This document shows positions 1-12,363 of a stretch of DNA of 64,000 bases, piece by piece. Origin of the DNA: Rhododendron vialii (taxonomy: Eukaryota; Streptophyta; Magnoliopsida; Ericales; Ericaceae); assembly GCF_030253575.1 (NCBI RefSeq), contig NC_080563.1, positions 14,713,001 to 14,777,000 of the forward strand, given 5' to 3'. The notes beneath the pieces are model-generated. The model was given only the letters and a program-made list of their open reading frames with translations. It did not search any database and had not been told where the DNA came from. Positions within the stretch are counted from its first letter, which is position 1. The number at the start of each line of letters is the position of its first letter. Made by a program: the position numbers and the translations under genes.

Positions 1-521
1 TTTTTTTTATGTACATTTTATATAACGACAAATAGAGGCCTAGTAGTTTATAAAATTTAGTGTATTTTAAGGTTAATACTTCCGAAATTCCTTGAAAAAT
101 TGGAGCGTTACAAGGGTACCGATTTTCCTTTTGGTACGGTACATATCGGTACCGGTCAGATACCGGGTACCATTTCGGATTTACCGCGACTACAATATAT
201 ATAATAATTATATATAATCATAATTCAAAAAAATCCCCAATACTATGCAATTCATCATAAAATACTTATGTGTTTGCATCTTGTCCCACATTACCTAGTT
301 ACAAAGCTTTTTTCCATCTTAAATGACTTTGCACACTAGTGGACTTGTAAATGAGGACACAAGGATAGGCCTCGAGCGCTCGAAAAAATAGGTTGTGGCC
401 GAAGGCAATTTGAAAAAATTGATTCGGAAACCAATTAACCGGGTGCGCATCACGGGTTATTCGCATGCAGGAGGGGTGCAAATCCAGGATTTGAGCCTCG
501 CACACGTACTATGATATTACA

Positions 522-690
522 TGACCGGTATTTGGTCCAAAACAGTATTGGAGGGATTTTGTTTCCCGAGATGACCGATACTAGGCGGTAACGACCGGTA
601 TTTGGTCCGGAACGGTATTGGAGGGTTAGGGTACCGGTTTCTCTCAAATCCGGTATGTACCGGCTGGTACGGTACGTGATTGATAACATT
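522..690. repeat. Repeated gaccggtatttggtcc block
   Basis: The block gaccggtatttggtcc followed by aac(a/g)gtattggaggg occurs at about 522 and again at 593, within a stretch rich in ggtaccggt-type palindromes that starts near 115. It looks like transposon end sequence. No gene is visible in 1-1183. Confidence 0.55.
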
Positions 691-1183
691 GGTTGTATCT
701 TGCAGGACGTCGTTTGCTCTCGTCGTCGTCAAACTAGTGAAATTCACTAGATAAAATCTACACTCAATGAAATTTGAAATCCAACAAAAACTAGTGAAAT
801 TTGAAATGGAGTAGTGAATTTTACTAATTTTTCGAAGTAGTGAAATTTCGCCGGAAAAAATCACCGGCAGGATTGGTCGCCGGCCAGAAGTGATTGTGGG
901 GTGGAGGCGGGAGGGGTGATGAAAATTTTGAAAAAATAATAAAGTATGAAATTATATTTAGTTAAGGATAAAGGATAATCTTCGTATAAGATTGTCCTTA
1001 GAGGTAAATAAAAATTGAGTTTATCCTTAAATCTTGATTTTTTAGACCCATAAATAATTTTCTGACAGAACAGTTGGGACACAAAATATTTTTTAGAAAC
1101 AAAACTTGTAAGTTACACCAGTAAGGCCCAAACAACCCAGTGGGTTAGCCCAGACCAAGTATTCCATTTCTTGAGCTAGAATT

Positions 1184-1413
1184 TGCCTTGTTTGGATGAC
1201 TTTTTGAAAAATATTTTCAACTCAAAAAATATTCATTATTCTTACTTTTAATTATTACTTTAATTTCTCTCTCATTTCTTCAATCATTATTCTCATTTCT
1301 CTCTCTATCTCCCTCTCTCTCTATCTCCCTCCACCCATTATCTTAATTTCTCTCTCCGCTCATGATCTAAAAACCAAACTCAAAAATTTTCAAAATATTA
1401 TCCAAATAAGGCA
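1184..1413. mobile_element. MITE copy 1 (tgccttgtttggat family)
   Basis: The 230-bp element has ends tgccttgtttggat and atccaaataaggca and a CT-rich core. It matches the element at 3000-3223 along its length. No exact target duplication was seen. Confidence 0.7.
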
Positions 1414-1598
1414 GAATCTAGTCTTCTTGGATGTGCTAAGGGTTATTTTCAAAGATACTCCTTCAATTATCACGTTTTATCAACATGACTCCCTTACGTT
1501 TAAAATCAACCTTACCCCCTCAACTTACATTTTCCATCAACTCTACCCCTTTTGCTCACTCCAGTTAAAAATTTGGATGGAAATGAATGAAAAGACTA

Positions 1599-2543
1599 AG
1601 GGGCTGTTTGATAAAATTGAAAACTAAAACTGAAAGCTGAAAAATTAAGTACTGAAAGCTGAATGCTGAAATTTTTAAGTTGAAAAGCTGTTTGACAAAT
1701 ATATTAAACACTGAATTAAAAAAATGATGAATTAATTTTGTTCAAATTCTCTCTTAATTTACTAACAGTCACAAATATACTTATGGTAATGGTGGAGGAG
1801 TGGTGGAGGTGGTGGAATGGTGGTGGTGAAGTGGTGGTGGTGGAGTGGTGGAGGTGGAGGTGGTGGTGATGGTGGTGGATGTGGTGGAGGTGGTAGAGTG
1901 GTGGTGTAGTGCTGGTAGTGGCGGTGGTGGAGTGGTGTGGTGTGGTGGAATGGTACATGGGAGTGGGGGGGGTGGTGTAGTGATGGTAGTGGTGGTGTGG
2001 AGAGGTGGTGGCGGTAGGGGGGTGGTGATGGTGGTAGAGTCGTGGAGGTGGGGGAGGTGGTGAAGTGGTGGTAGGAGCGGTGGTGGTTATGTAGTGATGG
2101 TAGTGGTGGCGGCGGTGGTGGTGGTGGTGGTGGTGGAGAGGTGGAGCTGGTGGTGGTGATGTGGTGGTGGTGGTGTAGTGGTGAAGTTGGTGGTGGTGGT
2201 GGTGTAGTGGTGGAGGTGATGGTGGTGATGTGGTGATGGAGGAGTGGTGGTGGTGGTGTAGTGGTGGAGGTGGTGGTAGTTGTGGTGGTGGTGGAGCGAC
2301 GGAGCTGGTGGTGTTGGTGGGAATGGTTGTGGTGGTAGTATGATGGTTGAATGTAAGTACACAAAAATTCAGTCAGAATTAAGTAGCTCAAAGCTACTTA
2401 ATTTTTTTCAACTTTTTACCCTATAGTTTAAGTGGTACTTAATTTGTTAAGCAATGTAAAATGTGGTTATCAAACCTACTAAATCACTTATTACTTAATT
2501 GATTCAGTATTAAGTGCTGAATTTAGGTTATCAAACAAGCCTT
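1599..2543. mobile_element. hAT-like MITE enlarged by a GGT minisatellite
   Basis: The terminal repeats are aaggggctgtttgataa and ttatcaaacaagcctt, followed on both sides by subterminal motifs such as gctgaa and acttaatt. The interior is almost filled by the G-rich array at 1783-2345. The long proline/histidine and glycine/valine frames over it are translations of the repeat and are not genes. Confidence 0.65.
1783..2345. repeat. GGT/GGTGGT-rich minisatellite
   Basis: About 560 bp are almost purely G, T and A on the plus strand, built from ggtggtggt, gtggaggtgg and gatggtggt units. The strong strand asymmetry and closely spaced GG/GGG runs give potential for G-quadruplex or triplex structures. 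Confidence 0.95.
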
Positions 2544-2631
2544 AAGTTACCAATTGTTATATTAAAAAATAGTTTTGGATATTGACGAACTCATGTCGGA
2601 ACCCACTTCACCGCTACCACAAACCCCATCT

Positions 2632-2802
2632 CATGCACCGTCAAACCACCCTCGGTACTCTATTGATGATCTCACAAAGATTACTTTTCATGCACCGTCA
2701 AACCACCCTCGGTACTCTATTGATGATCTCACAAAGATTACTTTTCATGCACCGTCAAACCACCCTCGGTACTCTATTGATGATCTCACAAAGATTACTT
2801 TT
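2632..2802 (+). repeat. 57-bp unit repeated three times
   Basis: Three perfect copies begin at 2632, 2689 and 2746 (catgcaccgtcaaaccaccc...). The unit is a multiple of three, so a frame from 2575 to 2823 stays open and reads HAPSNHPRYSIDDLTKITF three times. The same repeats are also open in a second frame, so coding is not demonstrated. Confidence 0.95.
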
Positions 2803-2999
2803 CAGCAAATAAAAATTTACTGATCCCATCTTTTACGGAATCCACCACAATCAACCATACCCACCATTATCAACCATTTTAAGCAAATTTGATCACAAAA
2901 CACTTAATTTCAAAAAAAAAAAAAGAACATTTCCGATCACCCCTTGCAAACCCAAAACACTTCACTGACCAAAAATCAAATTAAAGATTCAAAACACTA

Positions 3000-3223
3000 T
3001 GCCTTGTTTGGATCATAACTTGAAAAAAAATTTCCAACTCAAAAAATACTCATTACCCTCACTTCTAATTATTACTCTTATTATCTTCAATCATTACTCT
3101 CATTTCACTTTCTATATCTCTCAACTCATTAACTCTATCATCAATTATTATCCTACTTTCTCTCTCCATAATTACCCCAAAAATTCTTTTGAAAATTTTC
3201 AAAGTTGTCATCCAAACACGGCA
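3000..3223. mobile_element. MITE copy 2 (tgccttgtttggat family)
   Basis: The ends are tgccttgtttggat and atccaaacacggca. The interior shares cttgaaaa, caactcaaaaaatac and ttcaatcattactctcattt with the copy at 1184-1413. It has no coding content. Confidence 0.7.
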
Positions 3224-4352
3224 TGCCAAAACAGATTGAATCACTTCACCAACCGAAAAAATAAAAAATAATTTGACCCTTTGCGAACCAAAATCACACA
3301 CTTCAGATCAAACACTTCACCTCTTCACCGACACTTCACCTTCTATCAATGACGTCGGAGAACCAAATTCAGAACACCAGGCGACGATGACGGTGGTTTG
3401 CCCCAACCCTCGCCTTCTTTCAACGCCGCCTCCGCTGAAGTGGATCTAATGGCTGTAAAGGCGAATTCGACAGTAGTTGGTGACCCCGAATCCAATTTTT
3501 TTCCAAAATCAAATTGGTTCAAGTTTCAACAACATCCTAATCCATATGGAAAGAATCTTAAAATAAAATAAAATCAAAGTACATTACATTACATTACAAA
3601 CAAAACCGCCAAGGTCTCTTTCTTCGCTCTAGTTGCAGATCTAGGATCTAGGTTGGGGGAATTTGAAAAAAATGCCTTTTTTTAAGAGTGTGCTAATGCT
3701 GATCTCACCGAATGGGTGCTTGGGGGTGCGTCGATTTCGGCAAAGTGTTGGTCACCGGTGGTGGTGGTTGTGGTCCTTCGTAGAGAGAGTAGTAGAGATG
3801 AGAGAGGAGGGGTGTTTTAGGGTTTTAAAGGGGTATTTTAGAGTTAAAATTTCTTTTCCTGCCAAAATCTTAAAACTTTTCTTAACACATTTGGACAGAG
3901 GGGATGGAGTCGATGGGAAATGAAAATTGAGGGGTGAGGTTGATGAGTTTTAAACATGAGGAAGTCATGTTGACAAAACGCGATAGTTGAAGGTGTGTCC
4001 TTGCAAATAACCCATGTGTTAAACTAGAGCAGCTCAGTTCCAGAATTTTATTTGGAAGCATATTTTGACAGCCAACATTTTACTCCAAAATCACTAACTC
4101 ACCTGATAATTTGAAGGGTAAATATTAGCTTGATCCCTGGAAAGAAAACCGCTTCTTGTGGAAACCGGTCCACATGGAAATAACTTTTTGTTAGATGCAG
4201 TAACAATCACCAGTTCGGCAGAAACATAGCATAGGGTGCTTAAATTTCATCAAATCAGATAGTTATTGTCATAGCTTTTGTTTTGTACATGAAGCAGCAG
4301 TAGAACAAGTGCGAAAGTGAAAGAAAATGAAATGCACGAGCACAACGAAATG
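3224..4352. other. Gene-free stretch left of GDCH 3' end
   Basis: Only short frames occur. The last part (from about 4050) is the likely 3' UTR and downstream flank of the minus-strand H-protein gene. No RNA gene or clear transposon end was recognised. Confidence 0.5.
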
Positions 4353-7300
4353 CTAATGTGCAGCATCTTCTTCTTCGCAGAATTTCGTGTATTCTTTTGG
4401 ACCCATCAAGGATTCTAATTCTGATGCATTGCTTGGTTTCACCTTGATCATCCATCCTTCTTCATATGGGCTTGAATTGATCTTCATTAGAAAAGGTAAC
4501 CAAGTTAGGAAGCTAGAAAACATAATGTTCCATTTGGTTGTGAAGAAAGTGGGGTGGAAGCAATATTGACAATAGAAACTTGCATGCAAAATCTGGTTGC
4601 CAAGAAGATTAGGGAAAAAGAACGTAATTCACCCAATGGTGGAGCAAGGATTTGGATTCGGTGGGAGCCTATATTAGAAGAAAGAAGATTTCAACAACCA
4701 TTGTTTCCCCCTATTCCATGGGTGAAAATGAAAACTAAATTTCAACCATTTGTATCTTTACATCATTTACTTGAATAAAGCATTCACATATTTTCTAAGA
4801 TTAATGATGGTAAACAAAAGTAGTTTAACGATATATCGAAGTGGACCCCGACGCTCATTCAAGCCCCGAAAAATCATCTAAGATAGATTCTGACATAAAC
4901 TTCATCGCGATATCTAGCAATTAGAGAGAATGCTCAAACTCTTCTTCTTTTTGTTTGGGCAAGCAAAATGCTGAAGTTACTAACTGTAATTTGCAAACAC
5001 AAAAGAATCCACGTATAATCAGTGAGTCACCATGGTCAAACCAAATATAAAGGGAAAAAAAGTGGCAGGGGTTAAGGCCGCTAAGCGCCTAAACAGCTCT
5101 GCTGATAAATTCATTGAAGTATCATAGGAGACATTGAAGCGAAATGACAAGTAGGTACTTCAGAAGTTGTTTTCACATCCATTTCTTAACTGCCAATGGT
5201 ATAGCCATATAAGTATTCAGGTGGCATATTCGTGTCTTTTAGAAAAATGTACAAAAGTATCTAGCAGACTAATGCATAAAAATATGCAATGTTACTGCCC
5301 GCAACTTGTGTGCTCTGAGTGGACAAACAAAACATGTATCCACAAAAATATACAAAAGAGGCTGGAGTAGGGAATTACCAAACCAGGTGCTTCAGTAAGC
5401 TTTGTGTTGACCTCAACAATCTCGCCGGATATTGGGGAGTTAACATCACTGGTGGCTTTTACACTTTCCACAGCTCCAAAGCTGCTGCCTTGTGCCACGG
5501 AGCCGCCAGGCTCCGGCACCTCCACAAACACCACTTCTCCGAGATGGTCCTGTATAATTTGCAACTCAACAACTTTGTAGATTTTGAAACAATTTAGAAT
5601 CTAAGAAGCAAATTAGACGACACCCAACTCAAATCTTTATGCTAAGTTCTGGGAACTTACTGATACCACTGGTATTTGAATGCATATCAACATTTGAATT
5701 CTGGTCATTGCAGAATATCAGAAAAAATGGTTCATTAAAACTTTTGTTTTGCTTTTCGTTTTATGTACTTCATAGATCATCTTTTAGAGGAAAATAGATT
5801 AGCCGCTGCCTCCACTGATATAGCTTATTAGCTTTTGGCCAGTAAAGGAATCAATTTGTAAGGCAGTAAAAGAATTACAGTTCTACACTGAAAATTGTGC
5901 GTAACATACATGGGCTCGTAATACTCCAAGGGATGGTAACCAGAAGATTTAGTTTTACTGTTGATGGTTAATTGAAGGGTTTTATTTACCGTACAAGGTC
6001 ATACCGCACTTACCGCTCAAAAGCAAAAGATACTTAATAAAGCAATTGACAATTCTACAGAAAGAAAAAAAAGAAAAAAAAAAGGATTCACATACAGTGA
6101 CACAGATACTTTATGCCGAATGATGTGGCCTATTACAACAGTTGGAAATTCACGTCATTCTGTATGAATTTTCTGTTACAGACTATAATTGGCGCCATGT
6201 TTCCTATATGTAGGATACTTTTGTAGTTTCTCTTTAGACATGTAACTCTAGCAATATAGTGAATCAATAGCTAACTACCATGAACTTCTCCATCGCTGTC
6301 CGTCTGAATGAAACAACTGCAACATAAGTGTAGTATTGGGTAAAGTCTGGTGTTCTTGTGTGATTGCACTTTTGATTTTCTTACTTTCTCCATTTGTATG
6401 CCGTGTCAAGTGTCCGCAAATTGCTAACATTTCCATTTAAGGAAAATTTAATAAGCGTTCTAAGCAAAAAAATAAGGTTAATTCCACTTGTATCCCCTAA
6501 AGTACTCAGATTTGTTTACTTCGTGTCTCAACTTTTCATTGCACCTATTTCATCGCTTTATAATTGGATTAAACATTCTGAGTCAAATTGATTGCATTAC
6601 ATGCATCCAAATTTTGGACAGAAAATGTCCCATGTTGTGTACACAGGGCTTCGACATGCCAAATTTGACATTTTTCTAACTCGATACAAGAACCGCCTCT
6701 TGGGTTCAAATTCTCCCATTTTTTGCCGCACCATAGCCGGGTTTTTTTTTTACATTTAGTGATTTGCGGCCATCTTCAGTCCTCAAATTTCGTTAGTGTC
6801 AAGTTATGCACACGTCATGTGGGACGGTTTTCTCTTGATTTTGTCTAAGGGTACCAAAACTCAGGGATGCATTCCATGACAGTTATGAAGCCCTTCGGAT
6901 AGAGGGGTTTCATGAGAAAAGAAAGGAAAGGGTTATGGTTTCTTATCAAATCGCTCATTGGGATTGAGTATTTTGGCGAGAAATGGAAAGAAAAGTTCAA
7001 AAAAGGGAAACAAACAATTTTTTTGATTGGCCCTTCTCCTTTCTCTCCCAATCTCACCAAACATGGAGTGATTTGATGAGAAAGAGCTCCACTTTCGTAT
7101 CTCAAGTCTCAACATTCCTCACCATCCAAAGGGATAGACATTGGGAAGGAACATAAAAATGGAAATGATATACACAGATGTGTTCGCAACATTCCCTCGG
7201 ATGCGTGTGGGTCCCAAGTGTTGTGCCGTAGGATCCAAACCAAAACACACAAAAAAAAAAAAAAAATTTGATAAGTAATACCAAAACACACGCACCCAAT

Positions 7301-7857
7301 TGAGCACAGAGACAACAGATTTTACGCAGTTCGGCAAATCACCTACTCCACGGGCAGCAGATTTGTATTTGGAGGATTTACAATCTCTCACCCAATCCCA
7401 AGTGTATACCCACCCAAACTCACAAACCCTCAGATCTCTGTGATGCTTTTCAACACTAAAATACGTGGATATTTACAGGGAAAGAAACCCATGTTTATAT
7501 GTGTCCATAGCATTACTAAAAGGATAGAAAGGGAAAGACCTGAGCATGATGGGTGATACCAATTGTAGCGACCGGGCCGTCAACCTTCACCCATTCGTGT
7601 GAAGATGCATACTTCAGCCCCTCCAGAACTGCACAATTACACTTGTTTGTTTTGATTTGATAGATAATTACACACGTTAAATAGAACGGAACAAAACCCA
7701 GAAACAGATATACTTCAGGGGAATGATAAAGGAGGAATCATTTTTTACCAGTCGAGAAGCATCTGGAGAGAGAAAATGCAGGAGAGAGATGAGATCTGGA
7801 AGCGCAAGAGACTCCCAGTGCATTTGCTGTTGAAGACGCCCATACTCTCAGTGCCAT
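4353..7857 (-). CDS. GDCH: Glycine cleavage system H protein, mitochondrial (4 exons)
   Basis: This is the lipoyl carrier of the glycine decarboxylase complex, which shuttles the aminomethyl group between the P, T and L proteins in mitochondria and is essential for photorespiration. Exons on the minus strand are 7857-7749, 7628-7540, 5549-5379 and 4481-4353. All joints have GT/AG ends and phases match, giving 498 nt and 165 residues, the usual plant length. The start [14 protein letters not shown] opens a typical mitochondrial presequence ending near CFST (residues 33-36). The mature part has [10 protein letters not shown], then the lipoylation motif ESVKATSD with the lipoyl lysine at residue 97, and ends [17 protein letters not shown]. 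Intron 2 is about 2 kb (5550-7539). A long GA run on the sense strand (7864-7903) lies just before the ATG. No defect was seen. Confidence 0.97.
5550..7539 (-). other. GDCH: GDCH intron 2
   Basis: The 1990-bp intron has donor GT at 7539-7538 and acceptor AG at 5551-5550 on the minus strand. It holds only short frames and A/T runs. No nested gene was recognised. Confidence 0.85.
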
Positions 7858-7859
7858 CG

Positions 7860-7863
<4 letters not shown>

Positions 7864-7903
<40 letters not shown>
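7864..7903. repeat. CT/GA microsatellite before the GDCH start codon
   Basis: About twenty dinucleotide units lie between 7864 and 7903, 7 bp upstream of the minus-strand ATG. On the sense strand it reads GA. It probably lies in the 5' UTR or core promoter. A TATA-like tatactata (minus strand, about 7917-7925) follows further upstream. Confidence 0.9.
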
Positions 7904-7907
<4 letters not shown>

Positions 7908-8909
7908 GGTGGCTGGCTATAGTATAATCCCAATATAGAATGCGAGGCTTTATGTTTTTCTGTGGTTTTTTATCTTTGGATGAATGGTGGGCAATGAAAG
8001 CCTGATCCTAGACCTCATCGAAAAGCCCAACTAGTTTCCGTTAGTCCAAATGATAAAAGAATGTTTCTATTTTTTCGTAACCTCTCAGATGCTATCAATT
8101 TCTTTGAGATCAATTTATATGAAGTATTTGCTCCGACTTTAAGTGAGGCTTCTACTAATAGATGGTAGGTTTATGGTCCTTGGGATTAGTCGAGGTGAGT
8201 TAGTCTAGACTCCAGATTATTAAAAAAAAATACAATGTATCAGATTCTCATGTGTCAGTGTTTGATTGATATTGAATAATGAGGCGGTGTCACATTACCA
8301 TATTGTGCATATAGTTGTGCAAAAGATTATGTTACTAGAATATTCCGAATGAAACATTAATTTCTTGTGACATCCTAATAAATCACAATATTTATGGTCT
8401 GTTTCCGTAATCAAACGTGGGTACTAGAGTATATTGTTCAACTATTTTTATATATCTAGTGTAATTCCATAAGAGGGGCAATATATTCACTACTAAGTGT
8501 GAGATGGGAGTTTGTTTTCGCCCTTTTCTTAAGAAGCAAGAGAAAAGGACTTCCACAAAAGTTGGTGTGTGAATGTCGCCTAGGTGCGAAACAAGGGCGT
8601 ACCATGAGCTAAACTGCTCCAAGTGTTGATGGCGATGAAATGCGCCTGATTTGTAAACCTCCTTCAAACTTGGCTTGGTACGTAAGGAGAAATAAAGTAG
8701 CAAATGGTTCAGGTTGTCTCAATAAAGAGAAATTCTAAATTTAACAAGCTAAGATAAAATAACAAGTGCAAGAAAAAGAAAGAACTACTACTACTACTTA
8801 TAATTATCAGTGTTTACTATTGAGTACTGTTGTTGTAAATTATCAATCAGTAATGTTGTTGTAATGATAGTACGTGAAGGTTTGTAGACTAGACTTAGAC
8901 TAGCTAAAA

Positions 8910-9200
8910 GTCCATGTTAGTCTGGCACCAATTATATGTAGCACTATTCCCTGATGTCATGCATGATGCATTCGGTTGCCTCCTTACGCCTATAAAAGGA
9001 GAGCATCACCTCTGTAAATTAACCAAGTTAAAAAAGCCAGTCAGTGTTTGCAATAATATTCCAGTCTCTTGTAATTCCTTGAGTTGTTCTCTTTACGATC
9101 CTAACCTACTTAGTGTTTGTACCCACTTCGTGTCTGTAAATTTGACTTTGATACCAAATTTACAGACACGAAGTGTGTACAAACACTAAATAGGTTAGGA
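8910..9200. mobile_element. Copia-like LTR end in palindromic arrangement
   Basis: A TATA-like cctataaaaggagagcatc (about 8989-9007) resembles the U3/R junction of plant copia LTRs. It leads into a 45-bp arm (9099-9143) that is repeated inverted at 9156-9200 with two mismatches. The 12-base loop with its flank reads TTGGTATCAAAG on the minus strand, close to the initiator-Met primer binding site TGGTATCAGAGC. The LTR assignment is inference. Confidence 0.4.
9099..9200. repeat. Near-perfect 45-bp inverted repeat (hairpin)
   Basis: The left arm 9099-9143 pairs with 9156-9200 at 43 of 45 positions around a 12-base loop (gactttgatacc). Confidence 0.95.
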
Positions 9201-11540
9201 TACCGAAAAAGAAGAAGAAAGAACTACTTATATTATAATGGTTAAAATAGCTGAAAAGAGAAATAACTAAAGAGAAAACTTTTAGATAACTATGGATGAT
9301 GTTAAATTAAGAAATTATGACTGCCATGAGCTTGTTGGTGCATGGACCCCTTCTAAAATTGTTCAAGGAGAAATCGGAATCCCCTATAAAATTCTGAGCT
9401 GCTGAGGAGAAATCAGAGCCCATGAAGCACATCTTCGGCCCACTTTCTTCAGAAGTCCTCCTGAGCTGCCAAGTATCCTTGACCTAATCCATCCCTCTTT
9501 ATTTGTCACTGAAAATAAATCGCCACACGTCCAGATCCGATTATAACTTGAACTCAAATTTTATGGGATGTTGAATCACGAAACTTGAACTCGTGCCACG
9601 GCGGTGCCGCCTTTCATCATCGTTAGTTAAAAGAGAGTGCACCAGTTGTTGGCATTCAAAAGTTCTGATATTTTCCATCGAAAGATTGGAACAAATAATG
9701 TTAGGATTTTCTTATGTGCCAAATATTTAATTGAGGGGAAGTAATTTTCAAATGAAAAGGCTTACTATTTGAATTTTCACAAAGGGCCCCCAAGACCAGA
9801 AGATGTTGCTAATTGTGTACTTCGGAATAATGACATGTTTCTAGCTTAGCTTTAAAATGAAAACAGCAAAGCATTATCCTTGCTTAGAAGTAAAACCATA
9901 GCAAATGATCCTTATTGCCGATTTAAAAAAAAAAAAAAACACAAATAATGCTTATCAGATTTTGATGGGGACACCTCACCTTCAAGTTTGCACATGTTTT
10001 AGGTAAAAGTACGGTTAAACTGAATCAAAAGAAATGGAAAGTGGAGAAAACGGTACACATATCTTGGTGTTTCGCACCGGCCTAAACTGGTGCGATATAC
10101 CCAAGGCGGACTAGGGGTGCAAGCGGAGGCCCAGGTCCCCTCACAGCTTCAATTATCACAATATTTTTACTACATTTTAAGTTTTGTTTGTAAAAATTAT
10201 GAAAAAATGTCCCCTCAAAATTGTGTTACTGGTAAATGAGGATGATATTTTGTTGTTAATTTATGAATACACATGTGGAGTGTCCTTGATTGGTTTCTTG
10301 GCAATTGTAGGTTTTGGGTCTCGGATTTGGCAGATGATTGTGAGCATAATGTTATTTCCTTGCTCCTGTCTAGTAACAATTTCAAGATTAATGAAATTCT
10401 TTTGCTGTTCAAAAAAAATTTATGAATACATGTGATTCGATCCCCTCGTATCAAGAATCATGTACCGACTTGTACTAGACTTGTATCGGAAATCTCGACT
10501 GGTACACAAATACTGATAGATCGTTTTTTCTTATGGGAGTATCGTTCAATGTCCAGTATTCCATGGAAAGATCAGAGTAAGTTTGTAAATTCATTTTCTG
10601 ATTCACAAAGTACATTGTGACATATCCAGAGAAGAGAGCTTTTCAAAAAAAAAAACTTTCAAGAAAATATCTAGAGAAGAACTACAGCTTAAAGTGTGTA
10701 CATCACATCCCATAAAGGGACAGCCTCTACGATTACACCCATCCAAGATGAAATTTATGTTGTTTTAGCTGTGGACTCTGCTATTTTTTTTACATTTCTG
10801 CTTCGGGCTCTTCCCTCTGAATCTTTGTATTTTCTATCATCAGGACAAAAAAGTGAAAGAAGTTGTATCTTCCTCTTGCTGCTGCTGCTCCTCTTCCTGT
10901 TGGAGTAATTACCCAAGATATGCGACGTGTCAATATGGCTCCAAGAATTCTTTCGGAAGGTAACCAGCTCTGTTAACCCACATATTCGTTTTAAACATTT
11001 TACTAAGTTGGGTTAGCGGCTAGAGTATGTCTATTGGTACTACCATACAACAATGGATGAATGGTATGACCTGGACAGATATGGTCATTTTTTGTGTATT
11101 CGTAGACTTGATTGAATTAAAAGAGCTTAATTGCATTTTGCTAACTTGCGAGATATAAGAGATTAGGAAATAATATGATAATTGAAACAATAATAATTGA
11201 CTAGATAAATACATGGTTTCATCACAACAAGAAGCCACTATCCTTTGAATTTGGTTTCTAAGGTATCCATACTACGTTAGAGTGTTCCCTGAGAAACGAT
11301 AGTGAAGAGAAGGGTGAAGCACCAATCTTGTTCAGGTGATCGATGGAGTGGTTTTACTCAAAAAGCATTTTTAGGGTTGTTGAAGTTGTATCGTATTTCT
11401 TTTTTATGCTTAGGCCATCTATCTACCTTGCTTAGTCTATGTTTTGGAGATTAACTCTTTCCGACTGTTAGATACGTTTTTATACTCTTGAGCTCATGAT
11501 AATAGTGAATTTAAATCTTTCTTTTTTTCTCTTCATTGCT
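9201..11540. other. Gene-poor intergenic stretch
   Basis: Only short frames occur, none with recognisable domains. A poly-A tract occurs near 9930, and a caccgg..ccggtg-like inverted motif lies near 10075. I see no supported gene or complete element here. Confidence 0.4.
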
Positions 11541-11547
11541 ATGCCAG

Positions 11548-11643
11548 TATGCCCAAATTGTTACCTTGGCCAATCAAAAACTTGCTGAAGATGAGTTATC
11601 AGAATACAAGGAAGCTGGACTTCTTTTTGTGAAAAAGACTTGA
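11548..11643 (+). other. Unassigned exon-like reading frame
   Basis: After a polypyrimidine tract and a cag acceptor, an open stretch reads YAQIVTLANQKLAEDELS then EYKEAGLLFVKKT and a stop. The composition (helical, charged) looks like genuine protein and not chance translation. I do not recognise the family, and I could not find an upstream exon in compatible phase. It could be the last exon of a lost gene. Confidence 0.3.
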
Positions 11644-12363
11644 TCATCGTTCTTGCTTGTTTTAGCTTTGATTGAAACTTGTACAATCCACCGAGGTGAA
11701 GTCCTTGGACCATTAATTCCTAGTATGGGAGATTATAGTCTTATCCTTTCAAAGATGATGAGTGGGGGTTTTAATATAACTTGTAATATTCAAGTTTTTC
11801 TGTTATGTGTATTGGTATAGGTATATCTGAAGTCAAGAATCAGAATTCGAACGAACTGTCATCACTTGTTATGGACTTAAACACTTGATTACATGGTCCT
11901 CTGGCATCTTACGAATACTAACTCAAGACAATGGTAAAATATCAAGCCTAAACTTGTAATATATCAAGTTGACAAGCTGGCCAAGGATAAACAAGGAAGG
12001 TCACAATCGGCTGCGCAAGTCATCTCACAATTAGGAGCCACAGTACTAACATCTACTTCGACTATTCGAAGTTCTGATAATTATCAACGAGGTATATTGT
12101 TATGGAAACTAGCAGACATCTTCCATAAGGCAAGAGGCTAGAAGAATGTTGAATCAGAAGGTATTATGCCATTAGTTTGACATACGATACAAATTTAACA
12201 ACCCTAAGATTTGTATAACGATACTACTAAGATTCAACAGTAGATTGTAATCCTTTTGACTCAATGTCCTTCTATGTTATAGGTTTGTATAACAATTTTA
12301 AACCCCATGAGTTGTGAAGAAACTTCAGATTTTAACCAATTGTTCTGTGCTTGCTTGGATCAG

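Noticed and set aside
1716-2391. Long His/Pro/Thr-rich and Gly/Val-rich reading frames
   Set aside because: They are translations of the GGT-rich minisatellite in several frames on both strands, with no codon bias or homology.
2632-2802. CRISPR-like array
   Set aside because: The units are contiguous identical 57-mers without unique spacers, and the DNA is plant nuclear.
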